The position numbers were made by a program, and so were the translations under genes. A stretch of DNA of 64,000 bases from Roridomyces roridus (taxonomy: Eukaryota; Basidiomycota; Agaricomycetes; Agaricales; Mycenaceae), in assembly GCA_029378245.1 (NCBI GenBank), contig JARKIF010000006.1, positions 186,001-250,000 on the forward strand, given 5' to 3'. Below, piece after piece: positions 34,172 through 44,862 of the stretch (the stretch's first letter is position 1; every line of letters begins with the position of its first letter). Under the pieces are notes generated by a model. The model ran no database searches, was not told the origin of the DNA, and saw nothing but the letters and a program-made list of their open reading frames with translations.

Positions 34172-34268
34172 GGCCGTCTAGCTCAGTTGGTTAGAGCGTC
34201 GTGCTAATATGTTCTCTTCTCAACGCATTATTACGCGAAGGTCTTGGGTTCGACCCCCACGATGGCCA
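34172..34268 (+). tRNA. tRNA-Ile (AAT anticodon) with a short intron
   Basis: The acceptor stem GGCCGTC pairs with GATGGCC (34261-34267; one G-T pair), with the discriminator A at 34268. D-arm TAGCTCAGTTGGTTAGAGC carries box A. The anticodon stem TCGTG/CGCGA encloses a loop with AAT at 34206-34208, and an intron of about 23 nt follows position 37. T-arm TTGGGTTCGACCCCCAC carries box B. Intron-bearing tRNA-Ile(AAU) decodes AUU/AUC after conversion of A34 to inosine (established knowledge). Confidence 0.93.
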
Positions 34269-34270
34269 TC

Positions 34271-34277
34271 TTTTTTT
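34271..34277 (+). terminator. RNA polymerase III terminator
   Basis: A run of seven T residues begins two bases after the tRNA. Confidence 0.85.
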
Positions 34278-34747
34278 GTTGTCCTCTCATTCCACTATCT
34301 TCGGCTCAACACTCTCCTTCACTTCGCTTTCCTTCCGATCCGCTGGTTTTTCACGGGCAGGGGAGAGACGCCGCAAGTGTTGAGATGAATTCAGATGTCG
34401 CTGGAGACGGATTGATCCGAAGATCGCTGACTCACTGCCACCACAAATGCAATCGATTCTCACAACTCCCGAGAAGAGCATGGGGTATCCAGTCCTTGCG
34501 ACTCATCCACCTCGGAAACCTTTCATTCCCGCGTTCCTGCTCCGCTCTACCGCCCAAGCGAACAGAACAGGCGGCATGCATCCAGCGGCGCTCCAATCAA
34601 GCCGTCCGCGTTCCCTTCTTATACGTAAATTCCGCGAGCCAGACCCGCCACGTAGCTTTCTGCTCTTTGCCTCCCACCACCATCTGCAAAAATGCTCGTC
34701 TTTGGGTACGTCCTATCCTCGTCTGTCCTGGGTGGATGGATTTCTGA

Positions 34748-35909
34748 ATGAAGAGATACAGTGCCACCCTGCTCACCCTCGCCACCATCGCACAGGCGCT
34801 GTCTAATCTGCACGCCCCCGCAGTCGCAGCGTCTGGAGGGAGGATCACGGTTACTTGGTCCTCGACAAAGGCAGACACGTTTGTTCTTCCGTCTTGTCGA
34901 TTTGATACCGCCTGACCTCGAAACAATAGAGAGCCCGTGACGCTGGCGCTGTACAACCCCAAGCCCAACGTTGTGGGTCCTTTCTTGTCCGAGAGATACC
35001 GTGCTGACGCGGAATTCAGAACGGTCCGTTCGCGTTCGCGGTTGCCAACAACATCGACCCGCAGAACAACAAGGCGACTTTGACGCTGCCTTCAGTTACG
35101 CCTGGGTACGTGTCGTCTCTTCGTCTCCGCCTCTGCATCTGAGGCTTACTCGGACTCCCTTAGCGACGGATACACTATGGCGTTGATCAGCATGCGCGAC
35201 ACCTCCGACGTTCTCGCCAAGAGTCCGTCCTTTGCGATTGGGCCTGTAGGTCAACCCGTTACTAACAGCCCTACCACGACGCATGCCCCGACCACGACCA
35301 AGACGACCGCCAAGACGACTCTTACGACGACGAAGATCACTGTGACTGGGCATGGTCCTACGACGATCACTGCGAGTATGAATGCCACCAAGAGCCAAGC
35401 CACTGGCAGTGGAAGCCACGCCATCAGTGGAAGTGCAGCGACGCACTCGGGTAGCGTTCCTATGTACGTCTCCCTTCTTTTCTCAGCCTCGCCTCGCCTC
35501 GCCTGGCCGTATCATCCCCCGCTCTTCCTCCCCTCGTTTGAAACCAAGTAACTAACTCCCGCTTTCCCTCCTCCCTTCTAGTGCGAGTAACTCCGCCGCC
35601 TCCGCGCACCCTTCGGTATCCGGACCCCTCTCCGGCTCGTTCACCACGATGTCGATACCCACCGCGTCCATGCCGACGTCGATCTCCGCGTTCCCCTCGG
35701 CGACGATTCCGATCTTCAGCCTCCCGCTCTCCGGAGTCTCCACCGACTCAGCATCGGCATCGGCATCGGCATCGGCATCGGCATCGGCATCGGCATCGGC
35801 ATCCCCCAGTCCCAGTGCGCGCAATGGTGCTGCAGCCGTCGTCCCTCGCTCCTCTGCCTTGGGCTTCGCGTTGGCCGGGTTGCTCGTTGGCGCTTTGTGG
35901 ATGGCTTGA
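34748..35909 (+). CDS. Ser/Thr-rich GPI-anchored cell-wall protein, Kre9/Knh1-like N-terminal domain
   Basis: Five exons fit in frame: 34748-34878, 34930-34972, 35020-35105, 35164-35463 and 35582-35909, giving about 295 aa. A signal peptide (MKRYSATLLTLATIAQALS) is followed by an Ig-like Kre9/Knh1-type domain (GGRITVTWSS, NNIDPQNNKATLTLPSV, GYTMALISMRD). Then comes a long Ser/Thr/Ala stalk suited to O-mannosylation and a C-terminal GPI signal (SARNGAA near the likely cleavage site, hydrophobic GFALAGLLVGALWMA end). Members sit in the fungal plasma membrane or wall and relate to beta-glucan assembly. The stalk contains an SA repeat encoded by a hexanucleotide microsatellite. No lesion seen. 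Confidence 0.88.
35751..35803 (+). repeat. Hexanucleotide microsatellite (GCATCG)n in the GPI protein stalk
   Basis: About nine uninterrupted units encode a Ser-Ala dipeptide run. Because the unit is six bases, length changes keep the frame. Confidence 0.95.
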
Positions 35910-36585
35910 TCGTTGGGATGAAGATAGACGTTTACATACTTACCTTGCTTGCTTCTTTTAAGTGCTGATTCTTGAGTTGTTGGGGGAGTTTTGGATTGAT
36001 GTCGATTACGTTCTTTGTCAAATACCCTCGTTGTCTTGCTGCTAGTTAGATGATTGTTTTTGGAGGTTGTTGATTCATGACATAACGTTGTTTGCGTTGA
36101 AAAACCTTGCGGGGTCCGCTCGGACGAAGGAATGGGATTCAAGGACGGAGAATCTGGTTCAAACAACGCGCAATGGACTACCATAGATGTTGATCCCGAA
36201 TCGAACAGAACGCAATTGGATTTCGACGCGGTGGAGGTGATGCACTGGGAATCACCGGCTTGGCCTGTACTCAGGCAGGTTGTCTAGTTAGAATCCAACT
36301 GTGCCTATTCAGATCCAAAGTCAAGCTGAAAGCGAAAAAAATCCTGAGCAGGCGTCGCAACCAGTTGATCCCGAAGCACCGCAGAAGCAAGGGAAATCGG
36401 CACGACAAATGCACCAGCTGATAGGGAGAACCGCGCTCATGCCCATCGTCTGCGACACTAGCCCTGCGTCGAGATCCCATCTACTAGAACTGGCCGCGGG
36501 CCTGGATAATTCCCAGTTCGCTGCTGCCACTCTGTGGTTCTCGTGAGCTGAGCCCGAGTTGTCGACCCCTCTGAGGAGAATAGTC

Positions 36586-37002
36586 CTATAACGTCGCCCG
36601 GACCGGGTCATGAGGGACGAAGTCGTTTGGGTTCAACTGCGGATAACCATGCGAGCCGACTCCGCGAATGGGATGGGTTGACGGGTGCGTTGACTGGGGG
36701 AAGTAGGGATGGGGAGCAAGTGGATGGTTTTCGAAGCTTGTGTGCGCCGACATCACGAACTGGGGGATATTGGGATGACCATAGAACGTGGATGCAGCCG
36801 GTGCGGGGGCGATCAGATTCAGAGTGGATGGAGTCTGCGAATGTGCCGCAGTTGCGTGCTGAGGAGGCGCATACGTCCCCTCGTCGCCGACGGCGACGTA
36901 ATTGCAAGTATAGCCCTTGCGAACGCATCGCTCACAAGGACTTAGCCCTGTGTCGTCGGTCTTGCACCTGATCTTGCGTCGTCGACAGTGCGTACAGGCC
37001 AT
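36586..37002 (-). CDS. Small Zn2Cys6 binuclear-cluster protein
   Basis: The start is chosen at MACTHCRRRK (37002); an upstream spliced exon is possible. The cluster is CTHCRRRKIRC..CERCVRKGYTC, the six cysteines of the fungal Zn2Cys6 DNA-binding domain, placed at the very N-terminus. The remaining ~100 residues are rich in Pro, His, Ser and Tyr with no middle-homology domain, giving only 138 aa. It is probably a small DNA-binding regulator in the nucleus. A similar small protein lies at 47643-48283, so this appears to be a local family. Full-length GAL4-type regulators are several times longer. Confidence 0.8.
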   Translation of the reverse strand: MACTHCRRRKIRCKTDDTGLSPCERCVRKGYTCNYVAVGDEGTYAPPQHATAAHSQTPSTLNLIAPAPAASTFYGHPNIPQFVMSAHTSFENHPLAPHPYFPQSTHPSTHPIRGVGSHGYPQLNPNDFVPHDPVRATL

Positions 37003-37087
37003 GAAGACCCTCGTTCGGCGGGTAGAGGACACTAGAGAAGAACCACAGATCACGCCCTTCGCCTCTTGGATCTTCTATGGAACTCAT

Positions 37088-37143
37088 TCCCACTACCGTA
37101 TTAGTCATCGTTTTTTGCGTCAGCACCTATCGCTCCACATTTC
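37088..37143. repeat. Tandem duplicate around a MITE, copy 1
   Basis: CCACTACCGTATTAGTCATC and the following bases to ATCGCTCCACATTT recur at 37607-37663 with small changes. The two copies were adjacent before the MITE at 37148-37599 inserted between them. Confidence 0.85.
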
Positions 37144-37147
37144 TCTT

Positions 37148-37599
37148 AGGACCCGTGATTATCCCTGGGAGGTCAGATCTGAAAATCGACCCTCTGCAAC
37201 TTTTTGTCCGGACTCCGCGTCGTGCGGGTGTCAAATTTTTTGTCCGGACCGCATTGTAACCCCAAAAATTTTGGCCATTTTTTGTCCGGATCGGCTGGAG
37301 ATCAGCCCATCAAAAATCAACGAAAACCCAGATAAATCGCCGAAAAATTCTGCAGTCCGATCCAAGTCAAATGAATGCCAATGATGCTCACTGAGGACCA
37401 CTCGAGCTTCATTTTGCCCGAATTCAACTTGTTGGCCACTTCGAAGCTCATGTGAGTCCACATTTTTGTCCGGACTGTAAACTGACTTCGCCGGGACAGA
37501 GGCTGATTTTATCCGGACTCCGATCCAACTTGCATTGCTGACGAACCGTTTTTTGTCCGGACTCCGGATCAAACCCCATAGTTGATAATCACGGGTCCT
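37148..37599. mobile_element. hAT-like MITE, 452 bp
   Basis: 16-bp terminal inverted repeats AGGACCCGTGATTATC / GATAATCACGGGTCCT. The flanks TTTCTCTT (37140-37147) and TTTCTCTC (37600-37607) match at seven of eight bases, fitting an aged 8-bp duplication. The interior has about six copies of TTTTTGTCCGGA. Confidence 0.78.
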
Positions 37600-37946
37600 T
37601 TTCTCTCCCACTACCGTTATTAGTCATCGTTTTTTTTGCGTCAGCACCTATCGCTCCACATTTGCAACGCATAATTCCTCTTACGCCTCCATCCGCTGCC
37701 GTCGGTCGGCATCATCATTGTCCCGGATCAGCTCCACTGGCCATTGGCACCACCTTCCCCTACTCTGTCAAGAGGAGGGTTCTGTGGGGCTGAATGACTG
37801 ATGGTCTGCAAAGCACATCCCATCAATTGACACTTGTTTGTGGTGTCTCAGCTCCGCAGTCCGTGGCCTCGGGCATCCGACTCTTCCTTCGGCAGACACC
37901 ATCCATTCTATGCCTCTGACTGCCTTGGTGGTAACTGAACTGTCTT

Positions 37947-40140
37947 GTGATCTTGTTCTGGGATGATTGGCCAGAGGATATCCAGGAGATGCTCAGAGAT
38001 AATGAACGCGCACGACTGGGTGATGTCGATGCCCTAAGCTCGCGATTTGCCACCTTCGAAAACAACCACAACGAACTGAGGCGGGAGCTGGGTGAGTACG
38101 CTTCCATTCATGGTCTCCCTCCAACGACGTATGCAGCAGAACCGCGGTCGTAACGGGCCAGAACAGCGGTTTTATTCGCACACCTGGCAATACCTCGCAT
38201 CGACGAGCCGACAACAAGTCAAGCTGGAAGATTGGATGATCTCGCCTTTTGACGTGGATGTTGGCAAAGAGAGAGGGCCGGTGGGTTGTGCGTATTTATC
38301 AGCTGAAATCCTGCCTTTGATGCTGATCTCGCGACCAGCGGGAGGGTTTGTGAGGGTACTTGGAATCGAACCGAGGTGGCTATCAAGATTATGCGGAACG
38401 AGTCTGGTGTTAGTGCGAATGTGGAGGTACGTTTTGCCCGTTCGGCTGATCGTGTTTAACCATTTGAACGGTTCAGATGCTACGCCAGGAAATCGATGCA
38501 AGTGCACGCTGTTTGAGCTCGTATCACATCTGACATTTGTTTTCTAAAGACATGGATGAGCCTTCGACATCCAAATATCCTCCAATTCCTTGGAGCAAAC
38601 ACGCTGGATGACGAACCCTTCATCGTAATGCCACTCTTGCCCTACGTCCGACGAGATTGGGATCCGTTGCTGATAGTCAGTTCCCCTCTCTGCACCTTAA
38701 CCTACATGCACGAGACACATGTCACGGTGATCTCAAGGGCGTACGTGTATTGTGTCCTCATTCAACTCGTTGAGCTCATTTCGGCCCAGATCAACATCCT
38801 CGTCGAACACTCTGGCCGCGCGCTTCTCTGCGATTTCGGTCTCACGATCACCAAGGCGGATTTCACCAGCCGGACGGAAGCGACAACCAATTCGGTGGTA
38901 TCGGGTAGCCGCAACTGGATGGCGCCTGAGCTGCTTGCTGGCGGGAAGCGGAGACCCCCGACGGATATTTATTCGTTCGGCATGATGCTCTATGAGGTCC
39001 GTCTCATTTCCCCCATCGGCGACTGTGGCTGAAAGCACAATCCAGCTGTACACAGACGAAATACCTCTCATGACGTTACAATGGGTGTTACAATACGGCG
39101 ATTTCTTCCTACTCGTACACAAGAACGACGTGCGCCCAGAAAAACCCGACAACTGTCCTCGGCTGACGGATGGTGTGTGGAACCTTGCCGAGAGGTCTTG
39201 GATGAAGAATGCCAAGGCGAGGCCGACGGCGCGGCGGCAGATCCACGACAACATCAAGATTTTACTGATGACCGTGCCTGTGCCGCCGCCCTCGAATACC
39301 CTGGCGTACGTTGATGATAGGTCGATGACGATTCGACGTGCGGCTGCGCCTCCAGTCAAAGCCCAACAACCTCGTCTGCCTTCTCCTCCTCTGCCAATGA
39401 GGTGGCCAGTCGACCGAAGGCACGAACCTTTCGGCGCCCCCGAATCTCGCTCTCCATCCCCTTCGCCTAGCTTCGGGCGTAATCCTTTCGATGAACTCCC
39501 CTTTCAGCCTTCGAATCCTCCATCTCCGACGTCTTTTGACCTGGGCAACCCATTCAAAGGTCTAGTCGAGGGAAAGCATGAATCTTTCGCCCCTCTCGCA
39601 TTTCGGCCTTCGTCGCCTTCACCTAGCGTCGGAAGTAATATTTTCTATGAACTCCCATTTCAGCCTTCTACACCTCCATCTCGGATGTCTGTTGACCTGG
39701 GCAATCCGATCGAAGTCGAACAGCCTGGCATGCCTTCCCTTCCTCTGCTCATGAGCGAGCCCTTCGACGCCCTCGCATCTCGCTCCTCTCCATCGCCTTC
39801 ACCTAGCGACGGAAGTAATTCTTTCGATGCCCTCCCATTTCGGCCTCCTACTCCTGCATCGCCGACGTCTTTTGACCAACGGGGCAATGCCGCCGTTCCG
39901 GCGCAGCCAGTGCCACCTCCTGCTCTTACCCTAGCCGATCTCAAGCAGTTTGATCCAGAGGCGGAATTCCTCCGGAGTCTCGCATGCATGGAGTGCGTTT
40001 TTGGTTCCATCAATTCTCGTGCACTAATACTCTATGAAGACTGTGACCACGACGTTGCCCGACCGAGTTTTCTTCAAAATACACACCGTTTCCCATCCCA
40101 TCTTTGCTCCATGGAACCATGTTCCCCGCTGTCGTCATGA
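37947..40140 (+). pseudogene. TKL-type protein kinase gene copy 1, 5-prime truncated and damaged
   Basis: Homology with the intact gene at 41629-44862 begins at about 37977 (MLRDNERARLGDV), so the first exons of the MLKL-like bundle are missing. Lesions relative to that gene: the intron after RRELG has lost its acceptor region; the glycine loop is degraded (GKERGPV for GKEIGAGG); NARQFLRI is deleted; and the RDISLGLEYL segment before HGDLKG is lost. The C-lobe remains (CDFGLTITKAD, WMAPELLAGG, RPTARRQIHD). The tail has three imperfect repeats of SPSPS.GSN.FDELPFQPS..PPSPTSFDLGNP (from about 39455, 39613 and 39790). It ends in LADLKQFDPEAEFLRSLACME, the start of a HECT-like segment, then unrelated residues. 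Confidence 0.75.
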
Positions 40141-40725
40141 CTTTCTTGGCACGCGCTGAAGTTCGGGATTCATTCCATTCCTGAGAAAACTGACCGCAAT
40201 GAGTTTGATTCATTCCGTTCAACTGTAGACTCCCCGCGCCACTCAATCAGAGCTGGGTATTCAATCTTTCACACTCAACGCCGTCCGAGATTTCTTGGCG
40301 TAGGACAGTTACCTGGGTCAACCCAGATCTCCATTTGTCGAGCCAGACAAGTTCCAGCTCGACAGACTAGGATGGGCAGTCGCTGTTTGCCCCAGATCCA
40401 GGAGATTATCACTGACACTGCGCGGCTCATTCACATCTCGCTACCCCAATCATCCTGGGATGAAATCTGAACTAATTACTGGACGCCCGTCGCAGGTCGA
40501 GGCTCAGGAATCAGGTAAGTAACGCACTCTTGGCGCTCCCGGGTTTCAACGTCTAGTCATCCCGCTCAATCTCAGGGTCACCCATTCAATTTTCTGCTGG
40601 GCGTCTGACATCCCTTCCTCGTCCGTCGGCATACCCGCTATACAATACCAGTTGCCAAGCCCAGATTCGTACCCAACGACTTAGGATAAAAGCCCCCTCG
40701 CGCGCTGGTTCCATCCCAACAAACG
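40141..40725. other. Intergenic, upstream of the small secreted gene
   Basis: No gene seen. A TATA-like GGATAAAAGC at 40684-40693 lies about 35 bp before the start at 40726 and may serve as core promoter. Confidence 0.5.
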
Positions 40726-41050
40726 ATGTTCAAGCAACTGCCTCTCCTCCTCGTCTCCTTCGCTCTCTTGGTCTTGAACACCGGTACGTCGCGATCGGGT
40801 TCATTCCTTTTCGTTCACCAGTGTTTTTGACTTACCCCTCGTGTGTAGCCGCCAGCCCGGCCGGTGCTGAGCCGAGCTGCGTTACGTGCCCCGTTTTCTT
40901 CCAGGACGAATGCGTTGCGCTCTGTGGTGCCGGCGCTCCGTGTGAGACCATCCCCAGGTGAGCGCGTCCTGATCCGATTTAGTTCTAACTTGGGACTCAC
41001 TCGGACGCTCTAGGACCTGCGATGTGTGCGAGCAGTTTATCTGCCTCTAG
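40726..41050 (+). CDS. Small secreted cysteine-rich protein (67 aa)
   Basis: Three exons (40726-40783, 40849-40957, 41014-41050) join in frame with canonical splice sites. A signal peptide (MFKQLPLLLVSFALLVLNTA) is followed by a short mature part with eight cysteines in the pattern CxxC, CxxxC, C, CxxC, C, likely forming four disulfides. No known domain is recognised. Such proteins are common among fungal secreted effectors, wall-associated peptides and antimicrobial peptides; which applies cannot be told from sequence. It is too short for usual gene-length cut-offs and easy to miss. Confidence 0.75.
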
Positions 41051-41628
41051 CCAGGAGTGGTCGATAAGCTTCGATGTATTAAGCGGTGTACTTGTTGTGA
41101 AATCGGAGAATCAGCGAGCCCCGTCCCATGTTGAGTGATATATTCAGTGTGGGCTTCCCTGTGCACACGGTCAATATTGATTGTTGAAGGCTTGAAGCCC
41201 GTTGGTATTCTGTTCGACTCGAGATCGACTCCTACCTTAGCGCAGGTGCCATGGCATTTTTGGTCCCAATTCAGTTCTCACTTGACTTCGGCGGTGAATC
41301 GCCGTTCAAGTTGCGTTTGAGTAAGTACTTGCGTTGCCGAGATCTTTTCAAAGGGTTTCCTGGGTGGTCGCCGTCTTCGTTCGCTGGCTTGTTCTCGGCT
41401 GGTCGCCTGTGGTAACCGAGGTTGCATGATTCGCGTAGGGGGCTTGTCACTCGATAAGCTCAAGAAACGAGACTCGGGCTCTGCTACACCATTTGGGTAA
41501 GTTGGTCCTTTTAGGAATAATCCAGAGGGGCATGGTGGTGGTGCGAAAGAAAGTCCCGATGGAGTTATGCGGACGTTTGACAGGGGATTCATCAAATGAC
41601 TTGACAACCATCTCTTTCCCCGACCGCC
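41051..41628. other. Intergenic, upstream of the kinase-HECT gene
   Basis: No supported gene. Open frames on both strands lack paralogues and domains. Confidence 0.5.
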
Positions 41629-44600
41629 ATGTCCCTCGACGCGGTCAACATGCTCACCGGAGCGACCCCAGTGCCAGGTCTCCACGCCGCGTACACAGTA
41701 TTCAAGTTCATCTACTCCTCCGTCCAGGCGGTCCGTACCAGCAAAGAACAGCTCGTCGTCTTGGCGAATGCCGTCGCCCAGCTTTTGGGGACACTGCAGC
41801 GGGAATTCGAGGGCAAGAGACTATCCCCCGAATCATGTCAAAAGCCGCTCAAAGATCTCATCGAGTAGGCGTCCGTTTGACCGATGGCTCGCTGATCATG
41901 TTCCGCCAGTCTTTTGAATGATATCCACAAGTTTGTGCAAATCGAACAGGAACGCACCTTCTTGACAGCGCTGTTCCATGCGGACGCGCGTATCGCTGCC
42001 ATTGAACTGTTCTACCACCGTATCAGTACCACGATGAACTCATTCCAGGTGGGATTTGCTTCAATATTCACTGGGCGGTGCTCATCTCCTCAAGGTTTCT
42101 GCGTCGCTGAATATACAGCAGATGCTCAGAGATAATGAACGCGCGCGACTGGGTGATGTAGAAGCCCTCGCCTCCCGATTTTCCGTCCTCGAAAACAACC
42201 ACAACGAACTGAGGCGGGAGCTAGGTGAGTACGCTTCGATTTGTGGGGTGAGGAACCTAAGTATCTGTCCGAGCAGACATAAACAACAAGAACATGCTCG
42301 CTATGATGGTCTCCATCGAACGACGTATGGAGAGAAATCGTGGTGGTGACGGACCGGAGCAGAGGTTTTACTCGCATACCTTGCAGTATCTCACCTCTAC
42401 CAGCCAACAACAAGTCAAGCTCGAGCATTGGATGATCTCACCATTTGAAGTCGATTTTGGGAAAGAAATTGGGGCAGGTGGCTAGTGAGTCAGACGGATT
42501 GCAATGCTGATGCTTCTGACCTCGCCCCGAGTGGAACGGTTTGTCAAGGTACATGGAATCGGACGGAGGTGGCTATTAAGATGATTCGGAACGAGTCTGA
42601 TGTGGCTGCCGATGTGGAAGTACGTCTGCTCCCTACGGCCGAATCCAGTCTGAACGAGAATCCTCAGATGCTACGCAACGAAATCGATGCAAGTTTGAGC
42701 CGTTTTTCGGACTTCATTCCTTGCTTATACTCTGGTTTCAGATCTGGATGACGCTTCGTCATCCAAATATCCTCCAATTTCTTGGAGCAAACACGCTAGA
42801 CGACAAACCATTCGTTGTCATGCCGCTCCTGCCCTACAATGCAAGACAGTTCCTCCGCATTCGACGAGATTGGGATCCGCTGCTGATTGTGAGTCGTTCT
42901 CTCCGCACGTTTGCAATCTGAAGGCCCCCTAGCTCCGTGACATATCCCTCGGTCTGGAATACCTCCACGCGAGGAAGATATGCCACGGCGATCTCAAAGG
43001 AGTATGAATCAGGCTGCTCGGATTCGTTTTCACTGACTTCGACCAAGATCAACGTCCTCGTCGAAGACTCTGGTCGCGCACTGCTCTGCGACTTTGGTCT
43101 CACTCGGATCAAGGCAGATATTACGAGTCGGACACGGACGCCCAACAGTTCTGCCGTATCGGGCAGCCGAAACTGGATGGCCCCAGAGCTGCTAACAGGC
43201 TCACTGCCGAAGCCGCCGACAGATATATATTCGTTCGGGATGACGCTCTACGAGGTGTGTTCCCCTTCCTCTATTTATACTCGTCTGCTGCAGCACAATC
43301 CAGTTGTACACAGATGAGATACCGCTCATGGCCGTACCTTACGGGGATTTCATCGAGATGGTATATAGGTTGGACGTGCGCCCGGAACGACCGGACGACG
43401 AAGACTGTCCGAGGTTGACAGACGGAGTGTGGGACCTTGCCGAGCGGTGCTGGGCGAAGACTGCGAGAGGGCGACCCACTGCGCGGCAGATCCACGACAC
43501 GATCAAGATCTTACTCGCGGCCCAGCCAGCGCCGCCTCCCCGGGACATCGCGCCCCAGCGTAGACCGTCGCCCCCTCCAGCTTACGATGATCGTACGGTG
43601 GCATCTCCTCGCATGTGGCCTGACCATGTGCCTCCAGTCGAACAGCCCCACAGGTCTTCTCAGCCGCTGCCCTCGATTCCCGTCGATCAACGAACTCCCG
43701 ACGATCGTACGGTGAGACCACCTCAATTGGCCCATCCCACGAAGATTCCGCCCCCACCATTACCTTCGCCTCCGCGTCCAGAACAGACTCGCCCCATCCC
43801 TCAGACGAACGTCGACCAAGATGGTTCTGTTCACGCTCTCATGTCTAGGCTTGCTCTTGCTCCTACACCTCCGAGAACTGTTGACCGAGGAGCTGCCGCG
43901 CGTACGACATACACTGCTCGGTCATTGCCACAGCCTTCTCCCACTCTCGCCGATTTGAAGAACCTTGGTTTGGAAGCAGATCTGTGTCGTGGTTTACAAT
44001 GGATGGCGTGCGTCCTCTCGGTTTATTTCTCTTGCTCAATCTGACTCGTACTACTCAGTGAAAACGACATCACAGATATAATTGCCGAGACGTTCACGTT
44101 GACTGAATTCCGCGTCGGCAGAAGTATCACGACCGACCTCGTCCCTAACGGTCGATCAATCCCCGTCACTGAGCAAAATAAAAGGCACTACTTTGACGCC
44201 ATCATCTCGCATGTCAGTGCGCGGCATGCAGAGGAAGTTAAATCACTCGAAAAGCTGGCCGACATTGATCCCGAACAGTATCGCCGACTCAAATGGATGT
44301 TGTGCGTACGATTTGTGCATCTAACCCAACACGGGGATTTACAAACAACATTCTAGGGAGAACCACGTCATTGGCGACCATTCCTTCACGGTAACCGACA
44401 CCGAGTTTCAGAAGCACTACGCCAATGATGTAGCCCGGGAGCGACAGGTACGCAGGGCAATTCACACTGAGTTTGTCCCGAATGGAGCGGTGGTTTGGGT
44501 GACGGAGGAAAACAAGAGAGACTACGTGAACGCGGTTGTGGGCCACTGTCTTGCGCGGCATAGGAAAAAAGGGGAAGCTTTCGCGAAGTTGAAGGCAGTT

Positions 44601-44862
44601 GATCCAGAGATACACAATGCCTTGACTTGGATCCTGTATGTTACCACTATCCCATTGCGCCCGTTAACATTGCACCAGGAACAACGACATCACGGACATC
44701 CTCGATACAACTTTCATTATATTCGATAAGCGCACTGGGAGGATGGCAGATCTTTTGGAAGAGGGCCACAAAATGGCCGTGACGGAGAAGAACAAGCAGG
44801 AATATGCTGACGCCATCGTTGCGTTTATCGTTTCGGCAAAGGCTTGGCCGCCGCCCGCGTAG
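41629..44862 (+). CDS. MLKL-like bundle - TKL kinase - three tandem HECT N-lobe-like segments
   Basis: Thirteen exons fit in frame (start ATG 41629, stop 44862, 884 aa): ends at 41864, 42048, 42224, 42484, 42619, 42688, 42888, 43001, 43254, 44007, 44301, 44635, 44862. Residues 1-170 form a helical bundle like the MLKL/HeLo-like adaptor domain (GLHAAYTVFKFI, LLNDIHKFVQIEQER). The kinase follows: GAGGYGTV loop, VAIKM lysine, LRNEID, HGDLKG (Gly replaces the usual Arg of HRD), CDFGL, WMAPELL and RPTARQIHD. A proline-rich linker leads to three copies of the segment that in HECT E3 ligases reads WxLENDIxxxxDxTF..LxPxGxxxxVTExNKxxYV: ENDITDII, ENHVIGDH and NNDITDIL. The HECT C-lobe with catalytic Cys is absent. 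Exon 6 ends with a GC donor (GAT|GCAAGT). Expected soluble; role unknown. Confidence 0.85.

Noticed and set aside
35552..36184. Minus-strand frame with an Ala/Asp run opposite the GPI protein
   Set aside because: It is antisense to the spliced GPI-protein exon, and its run is the complement of the (GCATCG)n microsatellite.
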